Source: a bacterium
Lineage (GTDB): Bacteria > Patescibacteriota > Gracilibacteria > UBA4473
Direction of reading: 5' to 3'
Assembly (NCBI GenBank): GCA_009995455.1
Contig: JAACPJ010000002.1
Span: 124,001 to 188,000 of the forward strand
DNA length: 64,000 nucleotides
The notes under the pieces are model-generated. The model did no database searches and was not told the origin of the DNA. It saw only the letters and a program-made list of their open reading frames with translations. The translations under genes were made by a program, and so were the position numbers. Numbering within the stretch: the stretch's first letter is position 1; each line of letters opens with the position of its first letter. Of this stretch, positions 24,258 through 32,275 are shown in pieces.

Positions 24258-27200
24258 CTACTGAGAAACGTAATTTATTTTAATATTTCCAACTTTAGCC
24301 GATTGAGCGTCTTTTGAGAACATTTTAATTTTAATTTTTATCGTATCACCAGCGGTCCAAGTGGTGGTTCCGTCGAATGTAAAAGTGCCGTTTGACCAAG
24401 TATTTGAATTAAGACCAATACCCGCTCCTGAAATTTCGTCATCACCGTCATTATTTCGTTCAACCGTTAAATCAACTTTAGCATCGGCTACCGTTCCTTC
24501 CGTTAAATAATCTAAGTTAAGCGCTGGCGTTTGAAAGCTATCAAAACCTTCTGGTACGGTAAATTGAACCACGATGCCATAGTCCTGTAAAACCGCTTGC
24601 CCAGAGAACCATCGTAAAATAGTGCCGACAATTCCACTGGCTAATGTTTCTTCTTCTTCAAACATCGAACCAGTGTTATTCGTGCCATCGGCTTCAAAAA
24701 TTGAGCTTGGGTAGCGAGGGCTTAAAACGTGACTGACATTAAAGAATCCCCCTGCGCCTGAAGGCGCACAAACCCAGGCCGTTCCATTCCATTGAGCGAC
24801 TTCACCATTAGCACAACTTAAATCACGCAACGTATCATCATCGGTCGTTACGTACCCCGCGTCATTGGTAAAGTCAGACACCGTAATATCAGTTAAATTT
24901 AAATCTGCCGCAGTAATCGTGCCGTCGGTAATTTCCCCCGTTTCAATACTGGTACTAAAATCATTGGTAAAATTAGACCCGGTGAGGGTAATTCCGTCTG
25001 AGGCTGTATAGGCTGTACCACCCGCATCAGGTGCACAAACCCAGGCCGTTCCGTTCCATTTAATAATCTCACCGCTAGCACATGAAATATCGGCTAAGGT
25101 ATCTGTATTATCTAAATAGTCTGAAAGATCGACTGTGGTAGCATCACTGCTTAATGAAAGCGTGTTGCCTGTTCGGCTTAAGTCTTGAATCTCATTTGTA
25201 ACGCTGCCATCCACTTCAGTGGTTAAATAGCCCGCATCGTTGGTAAAATCACTGACGGTAACATCGGTTAAATCAAGGTCTTCGGCTTTTACCGTTCCGT
25301 TTTCAATTTCTGTTGAATTAATCGTCGTTCCTAAAGTTGATGAAAGGGTATCATCGGTTAAAACAATCCCCGTGCCCGCTACTAAATTTGTGTTGTCGCT
25401 CACATCAACCGTGCTGAGGTAACCGGCGTCGTTGGTAAAGTCACTCACCGTAATATCGGTTAGGTTTAAATCAGCGGCAGTAATCGTGCCGTCGGTAATT
25501 TCTGAACCTTCAATCGTGTCGCCTAAATTAATCGAGATTTGATCACCCGTTAAAGTCGCCCCAACCCCCGCCGTAAGATTCGTGTTATCACTAATATCAA
25601 CGGTGGTTAAGAACCCAACGTCGTTAGTGAAATCGGCTAAGGTTACGTTCCCAAAATCGAGTTCATCTTCCCCAACGCTGTTATTGGCAAGCGTAAAAAC
25701 ACCCGTGTTACTAATGGTTGCATCACCAGAAAGTGTTACTTCTGTAGCAATATTAGAAGCATTCCCCACAAATATTCGGTTATTGGTTAACACCAAATCG
25801 TTTGTGAAATCAGCCAAAGTTACATCAGTAAAATCCAAGTCTTCATCTTGAACATTTAAATCTGGCAAAACTGAATCTGGTAAGCGACCGGTAAAATCTA
25901 AGTACGGAATATTACCGCTGCCAAAACCAAGGTCTCGGTAGTCCAATTTATTAGCATTAAACGCGAATGGAACCGAAGCAATGACTTTTCTGTCATCGGT
26001 ATCGCTGGCTAAATTAATATCCACAAATTCATAAGCGGTGTCTGGGTCGACTGAATTCTTAACCTCTACTTGAAGGAACAAATTGTCTCGGTCAAACATG
26101 CCCGCAATAAATGGTGTTACCTCACTTAAAAGTAGTGAAAATGAACCATCATCAAGCGTCGTTGTACTTTGCGCTTCCATCCAGCCTAAATAGTCGGGTG
26201 CGGCCGCATTAATGGTTCCACCAACTACATCCGTGGCTTCGTAGTCACCATTATCCCAAAAGCTAAATCGGAAAGTATAGTCTCCTGCCGCAGGAGCGCC
26301 TAAATCATCTAGTAACTCCCCTTCATAAATAAGAATTTGAGGCGTGGTAGTACTTTGTGCTTGTGTTACAGCCGTTGAGCTGAGAAGGAGCACTGACATT
26401 AGGCCGATTGATTTGAGGAATTTTTTCATGTTTTTTACAAAGTCTTTGAAGTGGTGTTTTTTGAAGTGTGTGAGCATATAGTGCAGAATGATAAGTTGTA
26501 TGATCGCATTAATTAGCAGCAGTAGAAGAATGAGCAACCACCACCAGATAGATATCTCGCAAGTTCTGTCCTCACAGGTTGGGCAATCCACATAATCTAA
26601 TTGAGTGGCGTTTACGATTTCTGACCGATCTTTAATTAGGCTTGGAGCGGCACCGTATAATCTTTCATATTTAGAAGGACTCACCGCCCAGGTACTTAAG
26701 TCGGAATAATCAATTTCACCTTTATATGGGGAGTTAAACTGAGAACCAAAATCCAGTACTAACTGACCTTGTGGTTTCGGGGCCGCGCCCAATAAAATGT
26801 CTTCAGCGGTTAAATTTTCTGAGATGTAAGGGGTTTCGTTTTTTGAAATACCAGGGTCCTCATCTTTTACATCTTCGGGTAAAATTGGATCCTCAACGGT
26901 TGAAGAATCTCCTTCAGCATCCGCAGAATTATCGATTATTAAATCCTCTTCTGATTCAGTATTCACGAGTTCCACTGTGTCAGGATTCGGAGGAAAGTAA
27001 TCAAATCTATCTCTTGGATCTTCTGGAGCCGAAGCAAGGAATGGTTCATCCGCTTCATCTCTGTCTCGCACGAGCTCGTCATACTTACGTTGTAAATACC
27101 AATTTGAAGAATAAGACGTACTGTTATCAAACTGTTGTCCGCCATTACCGCCTCCATTATTGTTTCCATTTTCAACAACCGGTGGCGTTACAGGATCAAC

Positions 27201-27464
27201 TGGTGTTGGGGGTTGAGCTGGCACTACTAAATCGGCCGATCGAATTGTCAGTTTTGGTTGAATCAACATATCTGCACTAACCCGAAAATTAGCCGACTCA
27301 GCAAAAGGCTTACTCTTCATTACGCTCAGCGTATCCGCGTTTCTAATTTCAAAAGCCTTAACTTCCCCATACGGGACTATACTGGCGATCGAAATAACCG
27401 CGAAAGCTGAAGCCAGCGTTAGGCGCTTAAAGATAGAATTTCTCCGATTCAAGTAATTTGACAT
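24258..27464 (-). CDS. Large secreted/membrane fibre protein, 1068 aa, apparently two exported proteins fused in frame
   Basis: Part 1 (residues 1 to about 345): signal peptide (FKRLTLASAFAVISIASIV), a Pro/Asn/Gly-rich and acidic low-complexity region, four closely spaced cysteines (DCPTCEDRTCEIS), and a strong membrane helix WWWLLILLLLLINAIIQLII followed by a His/Lys-rich patch. Part 2 begins with a second complete signal peptide, MKKFLKSIGLMSVLLLSSTA, whose Met is at 26429. A beta domain (ILIYEGELLDDLGAPAAGDY) follows, then repeated DFTNDAGYLT/LTGDQISINLG tail-fibre-like units, GEIIKWNGTAWVCAPDAGG twice, and a C-terminal beta domain like that of 11775-15029. A TAAAAT box six bases before the first ATG supports the upstream start. 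It may be one polyprotein or two translation products. Confidence 0.8.
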   Translation of the reverse strand: MSNYLNRRNSIFKRLTLASAFAVISIASIVPYGEVKAFEIRNADTLSVMKSKPFAESANFRVSADMLIQPKLTIRSADLVVPAQPPTPVDPVTPPVVENGNNNGGGNGGQQFDNSTSYSSNWYLQRKYDELVRDRDEADEPFLASAPEDPRDRFDYFPPNPDTVELVNTESEEDLIIDNSADAEGDSSTVEDPILPEDVKDEDPGISKNETPYISENLTAEDILLGAAPKPQGQLVLDFGSQFNSPYKGEIDYSDLSTWAVSPSKYERLYGAAPSLIKDRSEIVNATQLDYVDCPTCEDRTCEISIWWWLLILLLLLINAIIQLIILHYMLTHFKKHHFKDFVKNMKKFLKSIGLMSVLLLSSTAVTQAQSTTTPQILIYEGELLDDLGAPAAGDYTFRFSFWDNGDYEATDVVGGTINAAAPDYLGWMEAQSTTTLDDGSFSLLLSEVTPFIAGMFDRDNLFLQVEVKNSVDPDTAYEFVDINLASDTDDRKVIASVPFAFNANKLDYRDLGFGSGNIPYLDFTGRLPDSVLPDLNVQDEDLDFTDVTLADFTNDLVLTNNRIFVGNASNIATEVTLSGDATISNTGVFTLANNSVGEDELDFGNVTLADFTNDVGFLTTVDISDNTNLTAGVGATLTGDQISINLGDTIEGSEITDGTITAADLNLTDITVSDFTNDAGYLSTVDVSDNTNLVAGTGIVLTDDTLSSTLGTTINSTEIENGTVKAEDLDLTDVTVSDFTNDAGYLTTEVDGSVTNEIQDLSRTGNTLSLSSDATTVDLSDYLDNTDTLADISCASGEIIKWNGTAWVCAPDAGGTAYTASDGITLTGSNFTNDFSTSIETGEITDGTITAADLNLTDITVSDFTNDAGYVTTDDDTLRDLSCANGEVAQWNGTAWVCAPSGAGGFFNVSHVLSPRYPSSIFEADGTNNTGSMFEEEETLASGIVGTILRWFSGQAVLQDYGIVVQFTVPEGFDSFQTPALNLDYLTEGTVADAKVDLTVERNNDGDDEISGAGIGLNSNTWSNGTFTFDGTTTWTAGDTIKIKIKMFSKDAQSAKVGNIKINYVSQ

Positions 27465-27470
27465 CAGACC

Positions 27471-27476
27471 ATTTTA
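27471..27476 (-). promoter_or_regulatory. -10 box of the 1068-aa fibre gene, leaderless
   Basis: TAAAAT on the minus strand, then GGTCTG, then the ATG at 27464. The spacing of six bases puts the transcription start at the start codon. Confidence 0.6.
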
Positions 27477-27552
27477 CCATTCTTTTATCTAAAAATCAAA
27501 TATAAGAATAACAAAAACATATCTCGTCAAGCCCCTGTATTTTTAGGCTATG

Positions 27553-27903
27553 CTAGTAAACAAACGCAAACTCAGATTCATTTACTTCGACAAAACTCTT
27601 CGTGTCGGCTTCTGGTAAATTTTGAATTAATTCGTTGCTTTCTAAAGCGTATAAACTGTTTGGAATTGCCAAACTAATATCAATCGCTTCAATTTCTTTA
27701 TACAAGGCTAACTGTTGTCCTTTCAAGATTTCCATATCAAACCCTTGGGTCGCTAAACCATTGAGCATTACTAAATAAGTTACCGCTAACATCACACTTG
27801 AAACAATAATCCCTACTTTAAAATACTGCCAGTGCAGGGTTATTTTCAAACCTGTAAGTTCAGGAGCGTGGGAGTGAGCTGGATCAAAAAAAGTTACGTT
27901 CAT
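27553..27903 (-). CDS. FtsL-like small divisome membrane protein
   Basis: About 116 aa starting at MNVTFFDPAHSHAPEL, four bases after the rsmH stop. The ORF track's longer start overlaps rsmH and is less likely. A short cytoplasmic N-terminus is followed by one membrane helix (VGIIVSSVMLAVTYLVML) and a periplasmic part with heptad-like spacing (GQQLALYKEIEAIDISLAI), the layout of FtsL. FtsL forms a complex with FtsB/FtsQ that activates septal wall synthesis. FtsL sequences are poorly conserved, so the call rests on topology and on the universal position behind rsmH (mraW). A role as some other small bitopic protein cannot be excluded. Confidence 0.6.
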   Translation of the reverse strand: MNVTFFDPAHSHAPELTGLKITLHWQYFKVGIIVSSVMLAVTYLVMLNGLATQGFDMEILKGQQLALYKEIEAIDISLAIPNSLYALESNELIQNLPEADTKSFVEVNESEFAFVY

Positions 27904-27907
27904 ATTT

Positions 27908-28843
27908 TTATATTTTTTCAGCGATACGAAATTTAACCGATCTTGAACGAGGATTGCGTTCAATTTCAGCCTGGCTCGCGCTTATAGGTTTTTTAGTAAT
28001 CAGACTTATTTCAGCTGGTTCTACGGTTTCATGAAGTGAAAATTTGGTCGCCTCTGTTTTAGGTCTACTACGGTGTTGAAATTGCTGTTTCACCACTCTA
28101 TCTTCAAGCGAGTGATAACTCATCACGCCAATTCGATCCCCTGATTCCATCAAATCAAAGCTTTTGTCTAAAGCGAGTGACAAATGGTGTAACTCTTGGT
28201 TTGTCGCCATTCTAAAGGCTTGAAAAACACGCGTAAGGGCTTTTTTCCGGTCACGCGGGTGCACCGATTTTTCTATAATTTCTTTTAATTCACTGGTTCT
28301 GGTCAGCGGTTTTTCTTCACGGGCCGCCACAATTTTTAGCGCTATGCGGTGGGCAGATGGCTCTTCACCAAAATCACGCATAATTTTTGTTAACCCCCCA
28401 ACCGATTCTTCGTTTAATATTTTTTCACAATTGTGTTCCTGATTCGTACTAAAGGCCATATGAAGCGGGCCATCCGCTTGATGAGAGAAACCTTTGGTTT
28501 CATCATCTAAATGATTCGAACAAACTCCTAAATCAAGCAAGATGCACGTTGGACGCGGCAAAGGGTGCGCTTTATTAACGGCATCAATTTCTGAGAAATT
28601 AGCTTCAACCCCCACAAAACGTTCTTTGTAAGGCGCTAAAAACTCGCGCGCCGCGTTTAAATGTTGGCCGTCCAAATCGGTACCGACGTACAATTTTATA
28701 TTAGGAAAAGACTTTAAAATTAAGTCCGCGTGACCGCCTAAACCTAAAGTTCCATCAAAAACTGAAGCCGCCTCTGAATGTAAGAGGGACTCAAGCACTT
28801 CATTTTGAAGTACAGAATCATGTTTAAGTGTTTGGTGTTGCAT
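27908..28843 (-). CDS. rsmH: 16S rRNA m4C1402 methyltransferase RsmH (MraW)
   Basis: A SAM-dependent methyltransferase of about 311 aa that modifies C1402 in the ribosomal P-site. The motifs are typical: SAM-binding VFDGTLGLGGHADLIL, YVGTDLDGQHL, LLDLGVCSNHLDD, the late signature SYHSLEDRVVKQQF, and the C-terminal basic NPRSRSVKFRIAEK. The start is set at the ATG at 28843 (MQHQTLKHDSVLQNEV), since homologues begin just before the HxSVL motif; the track's 15-residue extension is unsupported. It heads a two-gene unit with the FtsL-like gene, a remnant of the dcw cluster that is otherwise dispersed in this window. Confidence 0.95.
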   Translation of the reverse strand: MQHQTLKHDSVLQNEVLESLLHSEAASVFDGTLGLGGHADLILKSFPNIKLYVGTDLDGQHLNAAREFLAPYKERFVGVEANFSEIDAVNKAHPLPRPTCILLDLGVCSNHLDDETKGFSHQADGPLHMAFSTNQEHNCEKILNEESVGGLTKIMRDFGEEPSAHRIALKIVAAREEKPLTRTSELKEIIEKSVHPRDRKKALTRVFQAFRMATNQELHHLSLALDKSFDLMESGDRIGVMSYHSLEDRVVKQQFQHRSRPKTEATKFSLHETVEPAEISLITKKPISASQAEIERNPRSRSVKFRIAEKI

Positions 28844-29089
28844 TAATCGTGAACAATATTTGGTATGATGTGCAAAACTTGTGCACACCTCGTGGATAAC
28901 TTTTTTTGAGACTAAGCCAGTGATAGACTCAAGCAGCTGTATATTGAGCTAAATATAGAACAATAAATTTGTTTATACAACGTTTTTTCATAGTTTATGA
29001 TTGATCTAATTGGAATCCTGTTTTATTTTTTTGTTCGTTAAGAATAATTTTATTGTTCTTCACATTTTATCCACATTTTACGCCACTTA

Positions 29090-29563
29090 ATGGAATATTT
29101 TTACACTTATCTTTGGTCTATCACACCAGTGGTAGAACTGCGTGGCGCCATTCCTATCGGATACTTGCATTACGATTTGGGTATAATTACGGCGACATTG
29201 ATTGGAATCTTAGGGGGCATCACCATTGTGATCTTTTGTTTACTCACCCTGCCGCTTCTTTTTAAAGCTTTAGAATACGTGCCGGTTTTAAACACCCTTA
29301 AAGAGGCTGTTCTAGAAAAGACACGCACCAAACATTCCGAAAAAATGCTCCTCTGGGGCGAGTTCTTCCTCGTAGTCCTAGTCGCCATCCCCTTACCTGG
29401 TAGCGGCGCGTTTACAGGCAGTTTAGTGGCTTATTTATTTGGAATCCCAGCCAGAACCGCCTTTTTACTTATTAGTTTAGGAACGATTATGAGCGGCATT
29501 ATCGTGGCTGCCTTAACCGTTTCAGGCCAAGGCCTATGGGGATTAATCACTGGGATTCTCTAA
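29090..29563 (+). CDS. Small integral membrane protein, COG2426 / Sm_multidrug_ex family
   Basis: A 157-aa protein with four or five membrane segments. The N-terminus ITPVVELRGAIPIGYL is the hallmark of the family annotated as putative small multidrug export proteins (PF06695-type). Another conserved stretch is VAIPLPGSGAFTGSLVAYLFG. The transported substrate is not established for this family, so the multidrug name is only a label. Its start lies about 250 bases from the divergent rsmH gene, with an AT-rich gap (28844-29089) that holds promoters but no ORF. It is convergent with the YrdC-type gene, two bases apart. Confidence 0.85.
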   Translation: MEYFYTYLWSITPVVELRGAIPIGYLHYDLGIITATLIGILGGITIVIFCLLTLPLLFKALEYVPVLNTLKEAVLEKTRTKHSEKMLLWGEFFLVVLVAIPLPGSGAFTGSLVAYLFGIPARTAFLLISLGTIMSGIIVAALTVSGQGLWGLITGIL

Positions 29564-29565
29564 AT

Positions 29566-30078
29566 CTATCGAATTCTTTTAGGCTTATTTGGCACTGTGT
29601 AATCCCAGATTTCAGACGGAGAAATAGAATCATCTAACACAGGTGATTCTGAAAAAATCAGAATCTCACTCCCCCACTCCCCCACTATCTTGGAAGGATC
29701 GTAGATATTACTTTGACCTGATAAATTGGCTGAGGTAGCCGTTACAGGGTAATTAATGGCGCTTGCTACTGCTGGCCTGGTTGCGATTCTAAAACCAACC
29801 GCATGGTCTGGCCAGAAAGGTGATTTAGGTAAACTCTCTTTCGGTTTTAAGATAACGGTTCGAGGGGAGGCTGTAAAAAATTTTTCGGTCAAAATTTCTG
29901 GTACTTCCGCATACTCGTTTAACATCTGCCAATCTTTTACCATTAAGCTGGTAAACTTGGTGACGGGCCTTTTTTTAATTTCGTAAAGTCGGTCGAGCAT
30001 TTCTTCATCGTCAGCCCTAACACCAAGCCCATAACTGGTATCGGTGGGATAGGCGACAATTTTTCCATTAGCAAACAT
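29566..30078 (-). CDS. tsaC: YrdC/Sua5-domain threonylcarbamoyl-AMP synthase
   Basis: A 170-aa single-domain protein that makes threonylcarbamoyl-AMP from threonine, bicarbonate and ATP for the t6A37 modification of tRNAs reading ANN codons. Visible signatures are the N-terminal IVAYPTDTSYGLGVRADD, the KKRP motif (YEIKKRPVTKFTSLMV), TVILKPKESL, FRIATRP, and the nucleotide-binding TATSANLSGQSN. The extra Sua5 C-terminal domain is missing, as in short TsaC proteins. Length is slightly below average (about 185-200) but all motifs are present. YrdC paralogues with other roles exist, so the exact function is probable rather than certain. Confidence 0.88.
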   Translation of the reverse strand: MFANGKIVAYPTDTSYGLGVRADDEEMLDRLYEIKKRPVTKFTSLMVKDWQMLNEYAEVPEILTEKFFTASPRTVILKPKESLPKSPFWPDHAVGFRIATRPAVASAINYPVTATSANLSGQSNIYDPSKIVGEWGSEILIFSESPVLDDSISPSEIWDYTVPNKPKRIR

Positions 30079-30158
30079 GCCCCTAGACTAGCAAAATTGA
30101 TTTGACCCCCCAAGCAATTTTTTTAAGATCATCGAGCTTTGGAAAACAAAGCGAATGA

Positions 30159-30233
30159 GCGCGTGTCGTATAATGGCTATTATCCCGGCCTTCCAAGCCG
30201 ATGACGTGGGTTCGATTCCCACCACGCGCTCCA
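30159..30233 (+). tRNA. tRNA-Gly (anticodon UCC)
   Basis: A 75-nt tRNA with acceptor arms GCGCGTG and CACGCGC, D-arm TCGTATAATGGCTATTA, anticodon loop CTTCCAA (anticodon UCC), T-arm GTGGG-TTCGATT-CCCAC, discriminator T and encoded CCA. The top pair of the anticodon stem is a C-A mismatch. Its 3' part is copied nearby at 30388. Confidence 0.96.
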
Positions 30234-30235
30234 AA

Positions 30236-30278
30236 GAAAGTCTGTTACTCCCGAAGGGGGTGCCAGACTTTTTTTTTG
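30236..30278 (+). terminator. Intrinsic terminator of tRNA-Gly
   Basis: The hairpin AGTCTG..CTCCC-GAA-GGGGG..CAGACT is followed directly by nine T residues. Confidence 0.9.
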
Positions 30279-30387
30279 ATTTCACGTCCGTGAAATCACA
30301 TCGAACCCATGGGTTCGCAAATTTCTCCAAGAGCCACAAGCGATTGGTTAGAAATTGCCTCTGTTCAAACTTTGTTTGATAAAGAGT

Positions 30388-30404
30388 TTCCCACCACGCG
30401 CTCC
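30388..30404 (+). repeat. 17-bp direct copy of the tRNA-Gly 3' end
   Basis: TTCCCACCACGCGCTCC matches tRNA-Gly positions 30216-30232 exactly, 172 bases downstream. Such duplications of tRNA 3' ends usually mark integration (att) sites. It lies at the left edge of the restriction-modification islet. No integrase gene is present in the window. Confidence 0.6.
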
Positions 30405-30409
30405 TCTAA

Positions 30410-30814
30410 TTAAACAAGAGTCACGACAACTTTTCCAAAAATGCTCAAAAATAAAATGAGTATACATAAGAAAAGAAATACACGACCACTCTTAGTGTTA
30501 ATGAAGTTAGGAAAAAATGATATTCCAAGTGGCAAGACTAAGAGCAACACAGCCAAGGTAGAAAAAGGGAGCAAGTATTCAGAATCTAACAATACCTGTT
30601 TTATGTTTGGCAATAGCTCATCCTTAGAAATCCGACCACTATAGAAAAGCCACGCAATAATTAATGCCCAAAGAGTCGTGTAAATATAAAGACTTGATTT
30701 AACAGTAAAGTCTATACTCTTTTGGGCTATTACACCTTTTTTGTAGAGATATTCCGCCCAGGTTATCAAAGTTTTTTTTATTCTATTTAGGTTACGGCTT
30801 ATTTTTCCTTTCAT
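30410..30814 (-). CDS. Hypothetical membrane protein, 134 aa
   Basis: An unrecognised protein with a basic N-terminus (MKGKISRNLNRIKKTL) and three likely membrane segments around SSLYIYTTLWALIIAWLFY, LPFSTLAVLLLVLPLGISFF and VFLFLCILILFLSIFGKVVV. There is no enzymatic motif. It lies inside the AT-rich islet between the tRNA-Gly 3'-end copy and the methyltransferase gene, on the same strand as the methyltransferase but about 140 bases beyond it. The gap between them (30815-30950) contains a short GC-rich palindromic patch, GCTCGAGGCTGCCCCGAGC, unlike its surroundings. A role in restriction or element maintenance is possible but not shown. Confidence 0.6.
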   Translation of the reverse strand: MKGKISRNLNRIKKTLITWAEYLYKKGVIAQKSIDFTVKSSLYIYTTLWALIIAWLFYSGRISKDELLPNIKQVLLDSEYLLPFSTLAVLLLVLPLGISFFPNFINTKSGRVFLFLCILILFLSIFGKVVVTLV

Positions 30815-30950
30815 GTATCCATAAATACTGGTTAGATCAAAATAATCCAGTAAGCCTGAATCTCAGCGCCTGTGATGGCAGTCATCGTTTGTAGGCTGTG
30901 TACAGTGCGTGGCGCTCGAGGCTGCCCCGAGCCCCCTTTCTAAGTAAAGG

Positions 30951-32210
30951 TTAAAATTCAATTGGTTCAACCGTCTCAAATTTAAAATCATCTGTTTGTT
31001 TATTGATTATATGAATCAAGGCCTCACCAATATGAAATCCTAAATTCACAGGCACAGCATTTCCAACTTGTTTGTACTGAGAATTCACAGAACCATGAAA
31101 CGCCCAATCATCAGGAAAAGTTTGTATTCTAGCAGATTCTCTAATAGTTAGAGGGCGAGTCTCTTCTGGATGACAACGCTCAGTTTGTTTTTGTGCAGGG
31201 CTACAAAGAATCGTTAAACTTGGTTCATTCCAGCTAAGTCTCCTAGCCATACCAGTTTTCCCTCCACCTAAATAAAAACTTTTCCCCATATATTCTTTCT
31301 GAATATCAATTGGTAAATCCTTCCAGTATCCACCAGGTGGTACTAGCTTTAAGATTTTATGCTTCTTTTCATTGTAAGCCTGCCCTTCAGACTTTGGCAC
31401 ATTTTCTAAAGCTTCTTTTAAAGACACTGTGTAATTTTTCTCCTTAGGATATAACATTTTAAGGTCTAGGTCTTTTCTAATTGCCATAATTATAAGACGC
31501 TCACGTTTTTGCGGGACATCTAAATACTGTGATTTCATTAATTTAAACGAAACTTTATATCCAATTTCATCAAGTACAGATAACATGGTGTCTAATGTCT
31601 TTCCCCCATCGTGGCTAATTAATCCTTTAACATTTTCACCAATAGCTACCTTCGGCGAAACCTCTTTTACACAACGCGCGAACTCAAAAAATAAAGTACC
31701 GCGTGTATCGTCAAATCCTAATTTTTTACCCGCGAAGGAAAAAGCTTGGCAGGGGAATCCAGCCTCAACTACATCAACTTTATTCTTATATTTTTTGAAA
31801 CATAGCTTTGAGACATCTTCATTCAACACATCAACACTTTTAAAGTTATTTTTAAGTGTTTGGGATGCATCCTTATCAATTTCTACTAACAATTTATGCT
31901 TAAGACCTGCGTTTTTAAATCCAAGAGCAGTCCCGCCAGCCCCAGAAAAAAGGTCTATTACTTGTATATCATGCGACTTATTGTTTTTTAGAATCTTATA
32001 ATTATTTTCATTACAACTAATTCCGCTCAACTTTGATTGAATTCTAGAAACTTCCTCAGTATCAAAAATACGGTAGTTATTTTCGTTACGCTTACCTTTT
32101 ATCAAACCCTGTTTTTCCCACCGCCTGACACTGTCAGCACTAATATTTAGAGCCTTACATACGTCATTAACAGTCATAAAAACAGCGTCGCCTTGGGTTT
32201 TCACTTTCAT
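30951..32210 (-). CDS. C5-cytosine DNA methyltransferase with N-terminal MerR/HTH-type domain
   Basis: A 419-aa type II modification enzyme that methylates cytosine C5 in a specific DNA site. An N-terminal helix-turn-helix of the excisionase/MerR kind (residues 12-60: MTVNDVCKALNISADSVRRW, YRIFDTEEV) precedes the catalytic part. Methyltransferase motifs are in order: I DLFSGAGGTALGF (86-98), IV GFPCQAFSFAG with catalytic Cys 154, VI ENVKGL (192-197), VIII QKRERLI (234-240), and X GNAVPVNLG near the C-terminus. The target-recognition region lies around residues 250-370. The HTH probably represses the gene's own promoter, which contains a perfect palindrome. Its partner endonuclease lies directly upstream. 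AT-rich codons suggest recent acquisition. Confidence 0.93.
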   Translation of the reverse strand: MKVKTQGDAVFMTVNDVCKALNISADSVRRWEKQGLIKGKRNENNYRIFDTEEVSRIQSKLSGISCNENNYKILKNNKSHDIQVIDLFSGAGGTALGFKNAGLKHKLLVEIDKDASQTLKNNFKSVDVLNEDVSKLCFKKYKNKVDVVEAGFPCQAFSFAGKKLGFDDTRGTLFFEFARCVKEVSPKVAIGENVKGLISHDGGKTLDTMLSVLDEIGYKVSFKLMKSQYLDVPQKRERLIIMAIRKDLDLKMLYPKEKNYTVSLKEALENVPKSEGQAYNEKKHKILKLVPPGGYWKDLPIDIQKEYMGKSFYLGGGKTGMARRLSWNEPSLTILCSPAQKQTERCHPEETRPLTIRESARIQTFPDDWAFHGSVNSQYKQVGNAVPVNLGFHIGEALIHIINKQTDDFKFETVEPIEF

Positions 32211-32237
32211 AATAATTAATTAAGCGAAATCAATCTA

Positions 32238-32260
32238 ATTATAACCATTGCATAATGCAA
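32238..32260 (-). promoter_or_regulatory. Promoter and palindromic operator of the methyltransferase gene
   Basis: On the minus strand TATAAT (32238-32243) lies 28-33 bases before the ATG at 32210. Just upstream is the perfect palindrome TTGCAT-T-ATGCAA (32248-32260), occupying the -35/spacer region. A repressor bound there would block transcription; the HTH domain of the methyltransferase is the obvious candidate. Confidence 0.6.
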
Positions 32261-32275
32261 GGGTTACTCTTAATG

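Noticed and set aside
11775-27464. Prophage tail module
   Set aside because: Tail-fibre-like repeats occur, but every protein has a signal peptide and there is no capsid, portal, terminase, baseplate or integrase gene nearby.
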